From Candidatus Calidifonticultor daggyaiensis (GTDB taxonomy: Bacteria > Actinomycetota > Humimicrobiia > Humimicrobiales > Humimicrobiaceae), in NCBI GenBank assembly GCA_015661035.1, contig JACVJA010000035.1, positions 1-9,326 on the forward strand: a stretch of 9,326 nucleotides of DNA. Direction: 5' to 3'. Positions 1-5,507 of this stretch are shown here, one piece after another; position 1 is the stretch's first letter; every line of letters starts with the position of its first letter. The notes under the pieces were generated by a model. That model did not search any database. It worked only from the letters and a program-made list of their open reading frames with translations, and was not told where the DNA came from. The position numbers and the translations under genes were made by a program.

Positions 1-151
1 GTTCTTGGTTGGCTTTTTCAAGATCGTTTTGTAAGACTGCGCTTTGTATCTTTTTATTTATAGTTTTAATTTTACTTTTTAAGCTTTTATTTCTTAAAGC
101 TCTTTTTAAATTTTGTCTATTTCTTTTTTCTTGAGATTTAATGTTAACCAT
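1..151 (-). CDS. rpsT: 30S ribosomal protein S20 (partial, runs off the left edge)
   Basis: S20 is a primary binding protein of the small ribosomal subunit that contacts 16S rRNA. The reverse strand gives 50 residues beginning [20 protein letters not shown], followed by [16 protein letters not shown]. This matches the S20 N-terminus: an N-I-K-S opening, a lysine/arginine-rich first helix, and the R-N-K-S-x-K-S-x-x-K-T signature. The C-terminal part lies outside the window. The start ATG (151-149) is preceded on the minus strand by GGAGG (165-161) with a 9-base spacer, which supports the start. The gene is divergent from murJ-lepA; rpsT commonly lies near murJ or lepA in bacteria, so the context agrees. 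The family assignment is firm. Confidence 0.95.
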   Translation of the reverse strand, partial: MVNIKSQEKRNRQNLKRALRNKSLKSKIKTINKKIQSAVLQNDLEKANQE

Positions 152-160
152 TGTAATTTT

Positions 161-165
161 CCTCC
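161..165 (-). promoter_or_regulatory. Shine-Dalgarno site of rpsT
   Basis: The plus strand reads CCTCC, so the minus strand has GGAGG nine bases before the ATG of rpsT. It sets the start codon of the partial gene. Confidence 0.8.
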
Positions 166-219
166 AAATTTAATAAATTATCAAAATTCTGAACCTTTTT
201 AAATTTTGCCTATCTTTAA

Positions 220-225
220 ATTATA
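220..225 (-). promoter_or_regulatory. possible -10 box of rpsT
   Basis: The minus strand reads TATAAT here, about 70 bases upstream of the rpsT start. I see no good -35 hexamer at the expected distance. TATAAT arises often by chance in DNA this AT-rich, so this is only a candidate. Confidence 0.3.
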
Positions 226-641
226 GTCTTCAATTATTTTTATTTATGTAATTGTTTATCTTATTTTTAAGTTTTGAAGCCGTATTTTATCATTTTTTTT
301 AAAAAAATAAAAATTTTTTATATAATACTTAAATTCTTTTCAAATAATGGTTATAAATTCTCAAAATGGCTTGGTAATATGTGATATTAATTTTTGTAAT
401 AAGTAATATTTTAATGACAGTCTTAATAACACTAATAATAAAGTTCATAAATTAAGGTAGCTAGGAAATAAAAAGAGTAGGTAATATAAAATAATAAAAT
501 AAATATAGAACGTAAATATATAGCAATGATTAGGATAAAGTGATTCATAGCTTAAGCATAAAAAAATAAAATAATTATAATCATAATAATAATTATAAAT
601 AGTGATGAGCAATAATAAGCAACCTTTTAAGATAAAAATAA

Positions 642-650
642 TGTTATAAT
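642..650 (+). promoter_or_regulatory. extended -10 promoter of murJ, probably giving a leaderless mRNA
   Basis: The sequence TGTTATAAT is a perfect extended -10 box (TGnTATAAT). Its last base lies six bases before the murJ ATG (657), so transcription should start at or within a base or two of the ATG. No Shine-Dalgarno site lies upstream of that ATG, and an in-frame TAA at 639-641 rules out a longer protein. I see no good -35 box, which extended -10 promoters often lack. The leaderless reading is inference from this spacing. Confidence 0.55.
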
Positions 651-656
651 AAGCAT

Positions 657-2270
657 ATGCAAGATACAGATGAAATAAGCAAAATAGGAGAATTTAAACA
701 GGATTTTTTAGCATCAAGAAAAAAGATATTTGGTGCAACAGTTATTGTAATTGTTGCAATACTTTTATCTAAAGTTTCAGGATTGGTGCGTGACCAGGTT
801 ATGGCCAGTTTTTTTGGCATTAGTTATGATACTGATGCTTATACTTGGGCTTTTTTTATCCCAAACCTTTTTAAAATATTATTTGCTGAATCCTTAATAA
901 CAGCCGCTTTTATTCCAATTTATACCAAATTTTTGAAAGATCAGCAAAAAGAAAAAATACAAGTTTTTGTTAATTCTATACTAAATATAATGCTTATTTT
1001 TTTCTTATTTATTGCAATAATTTTATTTGTTTTTTCCAAACAGATTGGTTTATTACTTTCGCATATTGCTAACAACCAGTTGGATATTGAAAAATTTATT
1101 TTAATGAACAGAATTATGTCATTTTCTGTATTTTTTTTAAGCTTATCCGGATTAACTGCAGGAATATTAAATTCACATAATATTTTTGCGGTAAGTGCTT
1201 TTGCGCCTTTTGTATTAAATGCATTAACAGTTGTTTTTGTATTTCTTCTAAATAAAAAATTTGGAATAACTAGTATGGCAATTGGTACAATTGTTGGTTC
1301 TTTTGCCCAGCTTTTAATACAGCTACCACAATTAAAAGTGGCTAAATTAAAATATAATTTTAATATTTCTTTTTCTGATAGATCAGTTAAGGAAATATTT
1401 TCTTTAATGCTTCCCATACTTTTAAGTTTAGGTGCAGTTCAGCTAAATAACAGTATAGATAAATTTTTTGCTTTAAGTTTAGGCGCTGGTAACACTACAG
1501 CTCTCGATATTTCTTGGCGTGTCACAAATTTACCACTAGGAGTTTTTTCTGTTGCAGTAATTACTGTATTATACCCTATAATCTCCAGGCAGGCTAATTC
1601 TAATGATTTAAAAGGCATAAAGGAAAGCTTTTCTCTTGGAGTGCGTGAAATTGGGTACATTATGGTTCCTGCAGTAACTGGTCTTATAATTTTAAGTTAT
1701 CCCATAATAAAGCTTCTTTTTGAGCGAAATAATTTTACTGAAGGTGATACATTAAAAATATCAAATATTTTAATATACCATAGCTTAGGCCTTGTTTTTT
1801 TTGGACTTTTAATGATTATTAATCGGGTTTATTATGCTTTTAAAAATGTAAAAACGCCACTTAAAGTTGCATTATTTTCAATAATTTCAAATATTTTTTT
1901 TGACTGGCTTTTAATTAAATTTTTAGGGGTTTCTGGAGTAGCTCTTTCTACATCTTTTGTTGCCTTAATAAATATAGTTATTCTTATTATAATTTTAAGA
2001 AAAAAAATTGGTTTTTTAGGAGGCAAAAGAATAATAAAATCTTATCTAAAAATAATTGCATCTTCTATTATTATGGGTCTTTTTATTTATTTTTCTTGGC
2101 ATTATTTGCAAAAATATGCTTATTTAAGTTTTTTAAATTTGGCAATAATTATTTTTACATTAATAATAATTGGTGCTGGTATATATATTTTATTTACATA
2201 TTTGTTTAAAATGGACGAAATAAAATTTGTGTTTAATTTAGCTGGGAAAAAGACAAAAAACAGATTATAA
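657..2270 (+). CDS. murJ: lipid II flippase MurJ (MviN family)
   Basis: MurJ moves lipid-linked peptidoglycan precursor (lipid II) from the inner to the outer face of the cytoplasmic membrane. The 537-residue product is hydrophobic throughout and fits the roughly 14-helix MOP-superfamily fold. Family signatures are visible. S-K-V-S-G-L-V-R-D-Q (residues 38-47) carries the arginine-aspartate pair of the first helix. A-F-F-I-P-N-L-F-K-I-L-F-A-E-S (65-79) is the typical second-helix motif. A segment around residues 285-310 contains T-N-L-P-L-G-V-F-S-V-A. About 25 polar residues precede helix 1, slightly more than usual. There is no Shine-Dalgarno site, but the extended -10 at 642-650 suggests leaderless translation from this ATG. 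lepA follows after 30 bases, so the two are probably co-transcribed. Transport-family assignment is strong; lipid II specificity rests on family knowledge. Confidence 0.93.
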   Translation: MQDTDEISKIGEFKQDFLASRKKIFGATVIVIVAILLSKVSGLVRDQVMASFFGISYDTDAYTWAFFIPNLFKILFAESLITAAFIPIYTKFLKDQQKEKIQVFVNSILNIMLIFFLFIAIILFVFSKQIGLLLSHIANNQLDIEKFILMNRIMSFSVFFLSLSGLTAGILNSHNIFAVSAFAPFVLNALTVVFVFLLNKKFGITSMAIGTIVGSFAQLLIQLPQLKVAKLKYNFNISFSDRSVKEIFSLMLPILLSLGAVQLNNSIDKFFALSLGAGNTTALDISWRVTNLPLGVFSVAVITVLYPIISRQANSNDLKGIKESFSLGVREIGYIMVPAVTGLIILSYPIIKLLFERNNFTEGDTLKISNILIYHSLGLVFFGLLMIINRVYYAFKNVKTPLKVALFSIISNIFFDWLLIKFLGVSGVALSTSFVALINIVILIIILRKKIGFLGGKRIIKSYLKIIASSIIMGLFIYFSWHYLQKYAYLSFLNLAIIIFTLIIIGAGIYILFTYLFKMDEIKFVFNLAGKKTKNRL

Positions 2271-2310
2271 AAATGCGCGATGAAAAATGTGCGATGAAAA
2301 ATGAATGATA
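2269..2310 (+). repeat. 14-bp tandem repeat spanning the murJ stop and lepA start
   Basis: AAAAATGCGCGATG (2269-2282) is followed directly by AAAAATGTGCGATG (2283-2296), which differs at one base. A degenerate third copy (2297-2310) keeps the AAAAATG part. The lepA start codon (2301) is the ATG of this third copy. The first copy overlaps the last two bases of the murJ stop codon. The earlier ATGs open two very short frames, 2273-2308 and 2287-2304. The second of these ends in an ATGA overlap with the lepA ATG. Confidence 0.85.
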
Positions 2311-4175
2311 ATTTAAGAAATTTAGACAATAGATTAAATAATTTTAATAATTTAAGCAGTAATCTTACTGACAAAAATTTTATTAGGAATTTTTCTATTA
2401 TTGCTCATATTGACCATGGGAAATCTACTCTTGCAGATAGAATTCTTGAGCTTACTGATACAGTAAGTTCAAGAGAAATGCTTGACCAATATCTTGATGA
2501 CATGGATTTAGAGCGTGAAAGAGGAATTACAATTAAAGCACATGCCGTTAGAGTTCATTACAATTGCAGTCTAGATTTAAAGCAATATGTATTTAATCTT
2601 ATTGATACTCCTGGACATGTTGATTTTTCTTATGAAGTTTCACGAAGTTTAGCTGCATGTGAAGGCGCAATACTTGTAGTTGATGCTACCCAGGGCATTC
2701 AAGCCCAGACTTTAGCTAATGTTTACTTAGCTCTTTCTAATAATTTAGAAATTATTCCAGTAATAAACAAAATCGATTTAAAAAGCGCAAGGCCAGAAGA
2801 GGTGAGTGAAGAAATTTCAAAAGTTATTGGAATTGATAAACAAAAAATACTGCATGTCAGTGCAAAAACTGGCCAAGGAGTTAGTGAGATTTTAGACAGA
2901 ATTGTTATAGACATACCTCCTCCATCTGGAGATATTGCCAGTCCATTACAAGCTTTAATTTTTGATTCAGAATATGATTCATATAGAGGAATTGTAGTTT
3001 TTATTAGAGTTGTCAATGGTTATATTTCTACTGGAATGAAAATTAAGTTTATGGCTGAGAATACAATTACAACTGTTGAGGAGGTTGGAGTATTAAATCC
3101 CAAAATGATAAAAAAAGACACTCTAGCTGCTGGGGAAGTTGGCTATATTATTACAGGAATAAAAGAAATTGGTAATATAAGCGTTGGTGATACTATTACA
3201 ACTTTAAAGGAGCCAGCTTTAAAACCCCTTCCAGGTTATAAAAAACCTAAGCCTATGGTTTATTGTGGGCTTTTTCCTATTGAAGGTGTAAATTATGAAG
3301 ATTTAAGGGATGCACTAGGAAAATTATCTTTAAATGACTCATCTTTAGATTATGCTCCTGAAGTTTCAAATGCTTTAGGTTTTGGTTTTAGATGCGGTTT
3401 TTTGGGACTTCTTCATATGGATATCGTAAAGGAGCGGCTTGAAAGAGAGTATGGTTTAAGTTTAATTACTACTGCGCCAAATGTGGCATATAAAATTATT
3501 AAAACAGATGGCCAAATCTTTGAAGTAAAAAAACCTTCAGATTTTCCTTCAGAAGAAAAAATTAAAGAAATTCAAGAACCATATGTAAATTGTACAATTA
3601 TTACACCTAAAGATTATATTGGTGATATAATGAAGTTAGCCAATAGCAAAAGGGGCCAGTTCTTAGATATGCAGTATTTGTCTGCAGACAGAGTAGAAAT
3701 AAAATATAGTATGCCTCTTTCCGAGATTTTGGTTGACTTTTTTAACCTATTAAAGTCAGTTAGCTCAGGCTTTGCTTCACTTGATTACGAGTTTTCAGGA
3801 TATAAAACTTCTGAATTGGTAAAGCTTGACATTATAATTGCAGGTACAATTTATGATGAGTTCTCAACTATTGTGCATAAAGATAAAGCCTATGAAGTTG
3901 GCAGGGAAATGGTTACAAAGTTAAGAAAATTAATATCAAGAGAAAATTTTGAGATATCAATTCAAGCAGCTATTGGAAAAAGAGTAATTGCAAAAGAGCG
4001 CATAGCGCCATATAGAAAAGATGTAACAGCAGGTTTATACGGCGGTGATATCACAAGAAAAAGGAAAGTTTTAGAAAAGCAGAAAAAAGGTAAAAAGAAG
4101 ATGAAAAGATTAGGCAAAGTTTCTATTTCTAGTGATGCTTTTATGAGTTTTTATAAAATAGATGTAGGTAAGTGA
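2301..4175 (+). CDS. lepA: elongation factor 4 (LepA), ribosome-associated GTPase
   Basis: LepA/EF4 is a translational GTPase that binds the ribosome and has been linked to back-translocation and to 30S subunit biogenesis. All G motifs are present: A-H-I-D-H-G-K-S (35-42), the switch I motif R-G-I-T-I-K (74-79), D-T-P-G-H (102-106), N-K-I-D (156-159) and S-A-K-T-G (187-191). The LepA-specific C-terminal domain is intact, with Y-G-G-D-I-T-R-K-R-K-V-L-E-K-Q-K near the end, which separates it from EF-G. At 624 residues it is longer than the usual 600 or so. The excess is an asparagine/leucine-rich N-terminal stretch of about 26 residues. The only in-frame canonical start before the G domain is this ATG, and an in-frame TGA lies at 2295-2297. 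No Shine-Dalgarno site is visible, so translation may be coupled to murJ or to the mini-frames in the upstream repeat. Confidence 0.97.
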   Translation: MNDNLRNLDNRLNNFNNLSSNLTDKNFIRNFSIIAHIDHGKSTLADRILELTDTVSSREMLDQYLDDMDLERERGITIKAHAVRVHYNCSLDLKQYVFNLIDTPGHVDFSYEVSRSLAACEGAILVVDATQGIQAQTLANVYLALSNNLEIIPVINKIDLKSARPEEVSEEISKVIGIDKQKILHVSAKTGQGVSEILDRIVIDIPPPSGDIASPLQALIFDSEYDSYRGIVVFIRVVNGYISTGMKIKFMAENTITTVEEVGVLNPKMIKKDTLAAGEVGYIITGIKEIGNISVGDTITTLKEPALKPLPGYKKPKPMVYCGLFPIEGVNYEDLRDALGKLSLNDSSLDYAPEVSNALGFGFRCGFLGLLHMDIVKERLEREYGLSLITTAPNVAYKIIKTDGQIFEVKKPSDFPSEEKIKEIQEPYVNCTIITPKDYIGDIMKLANSKRGQFLDMQYLSADRVEIKYSMPLSEILVDFFNLLKSVSSGFASLDYEFSGYKTSELVKLDIIIAGTIYDEFSTIVHKDKAYEVGREMVTKLRKLISRENFEISIQAAIGKRVIAKERIAPYRKDVTAGLYGGDITRKRKVLEKQKKGKKKMKRLGKVSISSDAFMSFYKIDVGK

Positions 4176-4227
4176 TTTATAGATTTTAGAGTTTTTATTT
4201 TAGAGATTTTATAAATTTTTATAAATG

Positions 4228-4263
4228 TCCTAATGATGCTGGGTTAAAAGCAGGAAATTTTTT
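4228..4263 (+). terminator. weak candidate terminator after lepA
   Basis: TCCT (4228-4231) can pair with AGGA (4252-4255), and GCT (4238-4240) with AGC (4249-4251), leaving a six-base bulge on the left arm. A TTTTTT run follows at 4258-4263. The position, about 50 bases after the lepA stop, suits a terminator. The stem is short and interrupted, so confidence is low. Confidence 0.3.
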
Positions 4264-4470
4264 GAGAAAAATATTGATAATAATCAATTAATTAGTATTA
4301 TGTAATAAATTTAATTAACTAAACTAAATAATGCATATAGCTAAAAAAGTTTATAAGATTTAAAAGACTAAAGCTGCAACTTTATAAAATTTACAACTTT
4401 AAAATAGCATATAGAATTTAAATAAAAAGATATATTTGAATAAACTTTAATTTTTAACTACTTTAATTTT

Positions 4471-4498
4471 TTGATAAAAATTATTAGCAAGTTATAAT
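4471..4498 (+). promoter_or_regulatory. sigma-70-type promoter of the lipoprotein gene
   Basis: TTGATA (4471-4476) is separated by 16 bases from a perfect TATAAT (4493-4498). The predicted transcript start near 4505 leaves an untranslated leader of about 40 bases before the TTG start. This is the best consensus promoter in the window and suggests the lipoprotein gene is transcribed independently of lepA. Confidence 0.6.
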
Positions 4499-4535
4499 GA
4501 TGTAAGTTATATCTAAAACTAAAACAATAAAAAAT

Positions 4536-4542
4536 AAGGAGG
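4536..4542 (+). promoter_or_regulatory. Shine-Dalgarno site fixing a TTG start
   Basis: AAGGAGG lies four bases before TTG at 4547. No ATG or GTG in the correct frame lies nearby, and the resulting N-terminus is a good lipoprotein signal peptide. The site therefore decides the start. Confidence 0.75.
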
Positions 4543-4546
4543 CAAA

Positions 4547-5089
4547 TTGAAAAATTTTAAGAACAGAACCATATTAGTTGTATTTGTAGTATTTTCTGTT
4601 GTTTTGTTATTTGTATTTTCTGGATGCACCCAAAAAATCGCTTCAAAAGTAATTGAAAAGGCAATTGAAAGTGCTGCTGCAAAAGAAGGCGAGAGCGTTG
4701 ATGTAAATATAGAAGAGGGCGAGGTTAATATCACTGATAAAGAAGGTAATGAATTAAGTATTGGCGGGGCTGAAGTTCCTGAAGATTGGCCTTCAGCAGT
4801 TCCAATAAATAATGATATTAAAATTTTGTTTTCTGGAAAACAAACTACTGATGGAAAAGCAAATTGGACAATAAGTGGTACATTTAATGGTGACAGTAAA
4901 AATCTGTATGAGTATTATAAAGGCTCTTTTTCAGGCTGGGATGAAGATTTGGATAGTTCATCAAGTGCCGAAGGGGGGCAAAAAACCTATTATTACCAGG
5001 TATCCGATGACAGCTATGTTGTTTCTTTAATAATTGGAGAAAAGACTGATGAAGGTGTTTCTGTGATACTTACTGTAAGTGAAAAATAA
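4547..5089 (+). CDS. small secreted lipoprotein of unknown function
   Basis: I do not recognise a named family. The 180-residue product begins with a lipoprotein signal peptide. Positive residues (K2, K5, R7) are followed by a hydrophobic stretch (9-24) and a lipobox-like F-S-G-C ending at Cys27, the predicted lipidated residue. A short helix-prone segment follows (29-45). Next comes an acidic stretch with alternating polar and hydrophobic residues (50-74) that looks like beta hairpins. The globular part is introduced by V-P-E-D-W-P-S-A-V-P (77-86). A Y-E-Y-Y-K-G motif (121-126), a serine/glycine-rich loop (137-144) and terminal beta-strand-like segments complete it. It resembles uncharacterised secreted proteins with a P-x-x-[FW]-P-x-x-[VI]-P linker, but that is recollection of a pattern, not a search result. 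It starts at TTG behind AAGGAGG and has its own promoter. It is probably anchored outside the cytoplasmic membrane. Confidence 0.85.
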   Translation: MKNFKNRTILVVFVVFSVVLLFVFSGCTQKIASKVIEKAIESAAAKEGESVDVNIEEGEVNITDKEGNELSIGGAEVPEDWPSAVPINNDIKILFSGKQTTDGKANWTISGTFNGDSKNLYEYYKGSFSGWDEDLDSSSSAEGGQKTYYYQVSDDSYVVSLIIGEKTDEGVSVILTVSEK

Positions 5090-5181
5090 GATTTTAACAA
5101 ATAAAATTTTTTATTTAAGTCTTGTATTAGCTAATTAACTTGAAAGTCATTAATTTAAATTTTATTTGAATTTTATATTAA

Positions 5182-5201
5182 AAACTTTTCATTAAAAGTT
5201 T
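5182..5201 (+). other. 8-bp perfect hairpin
   Basis: AAACTTTT (5182-5189) and AAAAGTTT (5194-5201) form a perfect eight-pair stem with a CATT loop. No T-run follows, so it is not a standard terminator. It sits just before the G-rich element and may be part of the same folded RNA, or chance in AT-rich DNA. Confidence 0.4.
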
Positions 5202-5208
5202 ACAAAAA

Positions 5209-5301
5209 CCCTTTTTAGGTTAACCTTAGAAACAATCTATGTTTTAGGAACGTTAGGCGCAATTTTTAAAAAGGGGTGGGGGACAATTATAATCCTTTTT
5301 A
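5209..5301 (+). other. G-rich element with two mutually exclusive pairings, possible structured RNA
   Basis: CCCTTTTT (5209-5216) is complementary to AAAAAGGG (5268-5275). Most of the same right arm (5268-5274) is also complementary to CCTTTTT (5294-5300), extended by one more pair (5267 with 5301). Within the first loop lie a 10-bp palindrome AGGTTAACCT (5217-5226) and a partial stem around 5224-5248. GGGGTGGGGG at 5273-5282 stands out sharply from AT-rich surroundings. Alternative pairings of one segment are what attenuators and riboswitches use, but no known class was recognised. A promoter for this element is not obvious, so the call is tentative. Confidence 0.3.
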
Positions 5302-5386
5302 TAAAAAATTAGTTAAAAAAGTAATAAATTAAAATTTAAAAAAGGAACTATAAAAATAGCTACACCTCAATTATAATTAAAAATTA

Positions 5387-5415
5387 TTGTAACAAATTTG
5401 TAATTTTTATATAAT
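5387..5415 (+). promoter_or_regulatory. predicted promoter of fhs
   Basis: TTGTAA (5387-5392) is followed after 17 bases by TATAAT (5410-5415). The expected transcript start is near 5422, exactly where the long leader hairpin begins. A 10-bp palindrome ACAAATTTGT (5392-5401) overlaps the end of the -35 box and the spacer and could be an operator. It could equally be chance. Confidence 0.5.
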
Positions 5416-5421
5416 GTTTTA

Positions 5422-5467
5422 ATTGTTATGCTTAAGTGCTGCACAAACAACACTAAAGCATAACAAT
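5422..5467 (+). promoter_or_regulatory. long hairpin at the predicted 5' end of the fhs mRNA
   Basis: The arms 5422-5438 and 5451-5467 pair at 16 of 17 positions (A5434 faces A5455) around a 12-base loop. This is by far the longest stem in the window and contains several G-C pairs. No T-run follows, so it is not a normal terminator. It could be a 5' mRNA-stabilising stem, part of a regulatory leader, or a dyad operator in DNA. Its start coincides with the predicted transcription start. Confidence 0.7.
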
Positions 5468-5484
5468 CTTTTATTAAAGATTGT
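5463..5484 (+). promoter_or_regulatory. second fhs leader hairpin competing with the first
   Basis: ACAATCTTT (5463-5471) and AAAGATTGT (5476-5484) form a perfect nine-pair stem with a TATT loop. Its left arm shares bases 5463-5467 with the right arm of the larger hairpin, so both cannot form completely together. It ends 12 bases before the AAGGAGG of fhs. Confidence 0.6.
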
Positions 5485-5496
5485 AAATTAAATTTA

Positions 5497-5503
5497 AAGG
5501 AGG
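5497..5503 (+). promoter_or_regulatory. Shine-Dalgarno site fixing the TTG start of fhs
   Basis: AAGGAGG lies four bases before TTG at 5508, the same spacing as in the lipoprotein gene. The resulting protein starts just before D-I-E-I-A, where formate-THF ligases usually start. Confidence 0.8.
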
Positions 5504-5507
5504 AGTA

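Larger units (their letters stand above)
152..656. other. AT-rich divergent intergenic region rpsT / murJ
   Basis: These 505 bases hold no convincing gene on either strand. Visible elements are the rpsT ribosome binding site at the left end, the murJ extended -10 box at the right end (642-650), and a short dyad TAATAT-GTG-ATATTA at 375-389. I recognise no tRNA or known structured RNA. The rest is A/T-rich with frequent stop codons in all frames. Confidence 0.6.
4176..4546. other. AT-rich gap between lepA and the lipoprotein gene
   Basis: These 371 bases show no supportable gene. They hold the weak terminator-like hairpin at 4228-4263, a small hairpin ATTGAT/ATCAAT at 4273-4288, and near the right end the promoter and Shine-Dalgarno site of the lipoprotein gene. 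I recognise no structured RNA. Confidence 0.55.
5090..5507. other. structured intergenic region before fhs
   Basis: These 418 bases contain no supportable gene but more base-pairing potential than any other gap here. From left to right there is an A/T hairpin just after the lipoprotein gene (5099-5116), a hairpin at 5182-5201, and a G-rich element with alternative partners (5209-5301). These are followed by the fhs promoter (5387-5415), two overlapping leader hairpins (5422-5484) and the fhs Shine-Dalgarno site. No known riboswitch class was recognised. Confidence 0.6.

Noticed and set aside
321..326. TATAAT on the plus strand in the rpsT-murJ gap
   Set aside because: It has no -35 partner at the right distance and would give a leader of over 320 bases to murJ, which has a better extended -10 at its start.
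941..2374. Open frames on the minus strand across murJ
   Set aside because: They lie antisense to a clear MurJ coding sequence, have no ribosome binding sites of note, and encode low-complexity products typical of shadow frames in AT-rich DNA.
2723..3016. Minus-strand frame inside lepA
   Set aside because: It is antisense to the conserved LepA GTPase and its translation has no recognisable family.
4346..4448. Distant inverted repeat AAAGTTTAT / ATAAACTTT flanking a gap segment
   Set aside because: Nine A/T-rich pairs separated by 85 bases are expected by chance here, there is no transposase between them, and no target duplication is seen.
4519..4734. Minus-strand frame over the lipoprotein gene
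   Set aside because: It is antisense to a gene with a good promoter, Shine-Dalgarno site and signal peptide, and its own product looks like a shadow.
5252..5258. GTTAGGC, resembling an integron attC core site (GTTRRRY)
   Set aside because: No matching inverse core (RYYYAAC) lies at the proper distance upstream, no cassette or integrase is present, and a 7-base match can be chance.
5422..5507. Tetrahydrofolate riboswitch upstream of fhs
   Set aside because: The location is suggestive, but the sequence and the two-hairpin layout do not match the THF riboswitch core as I know it. I therefore describe it only as an unclassified leader.
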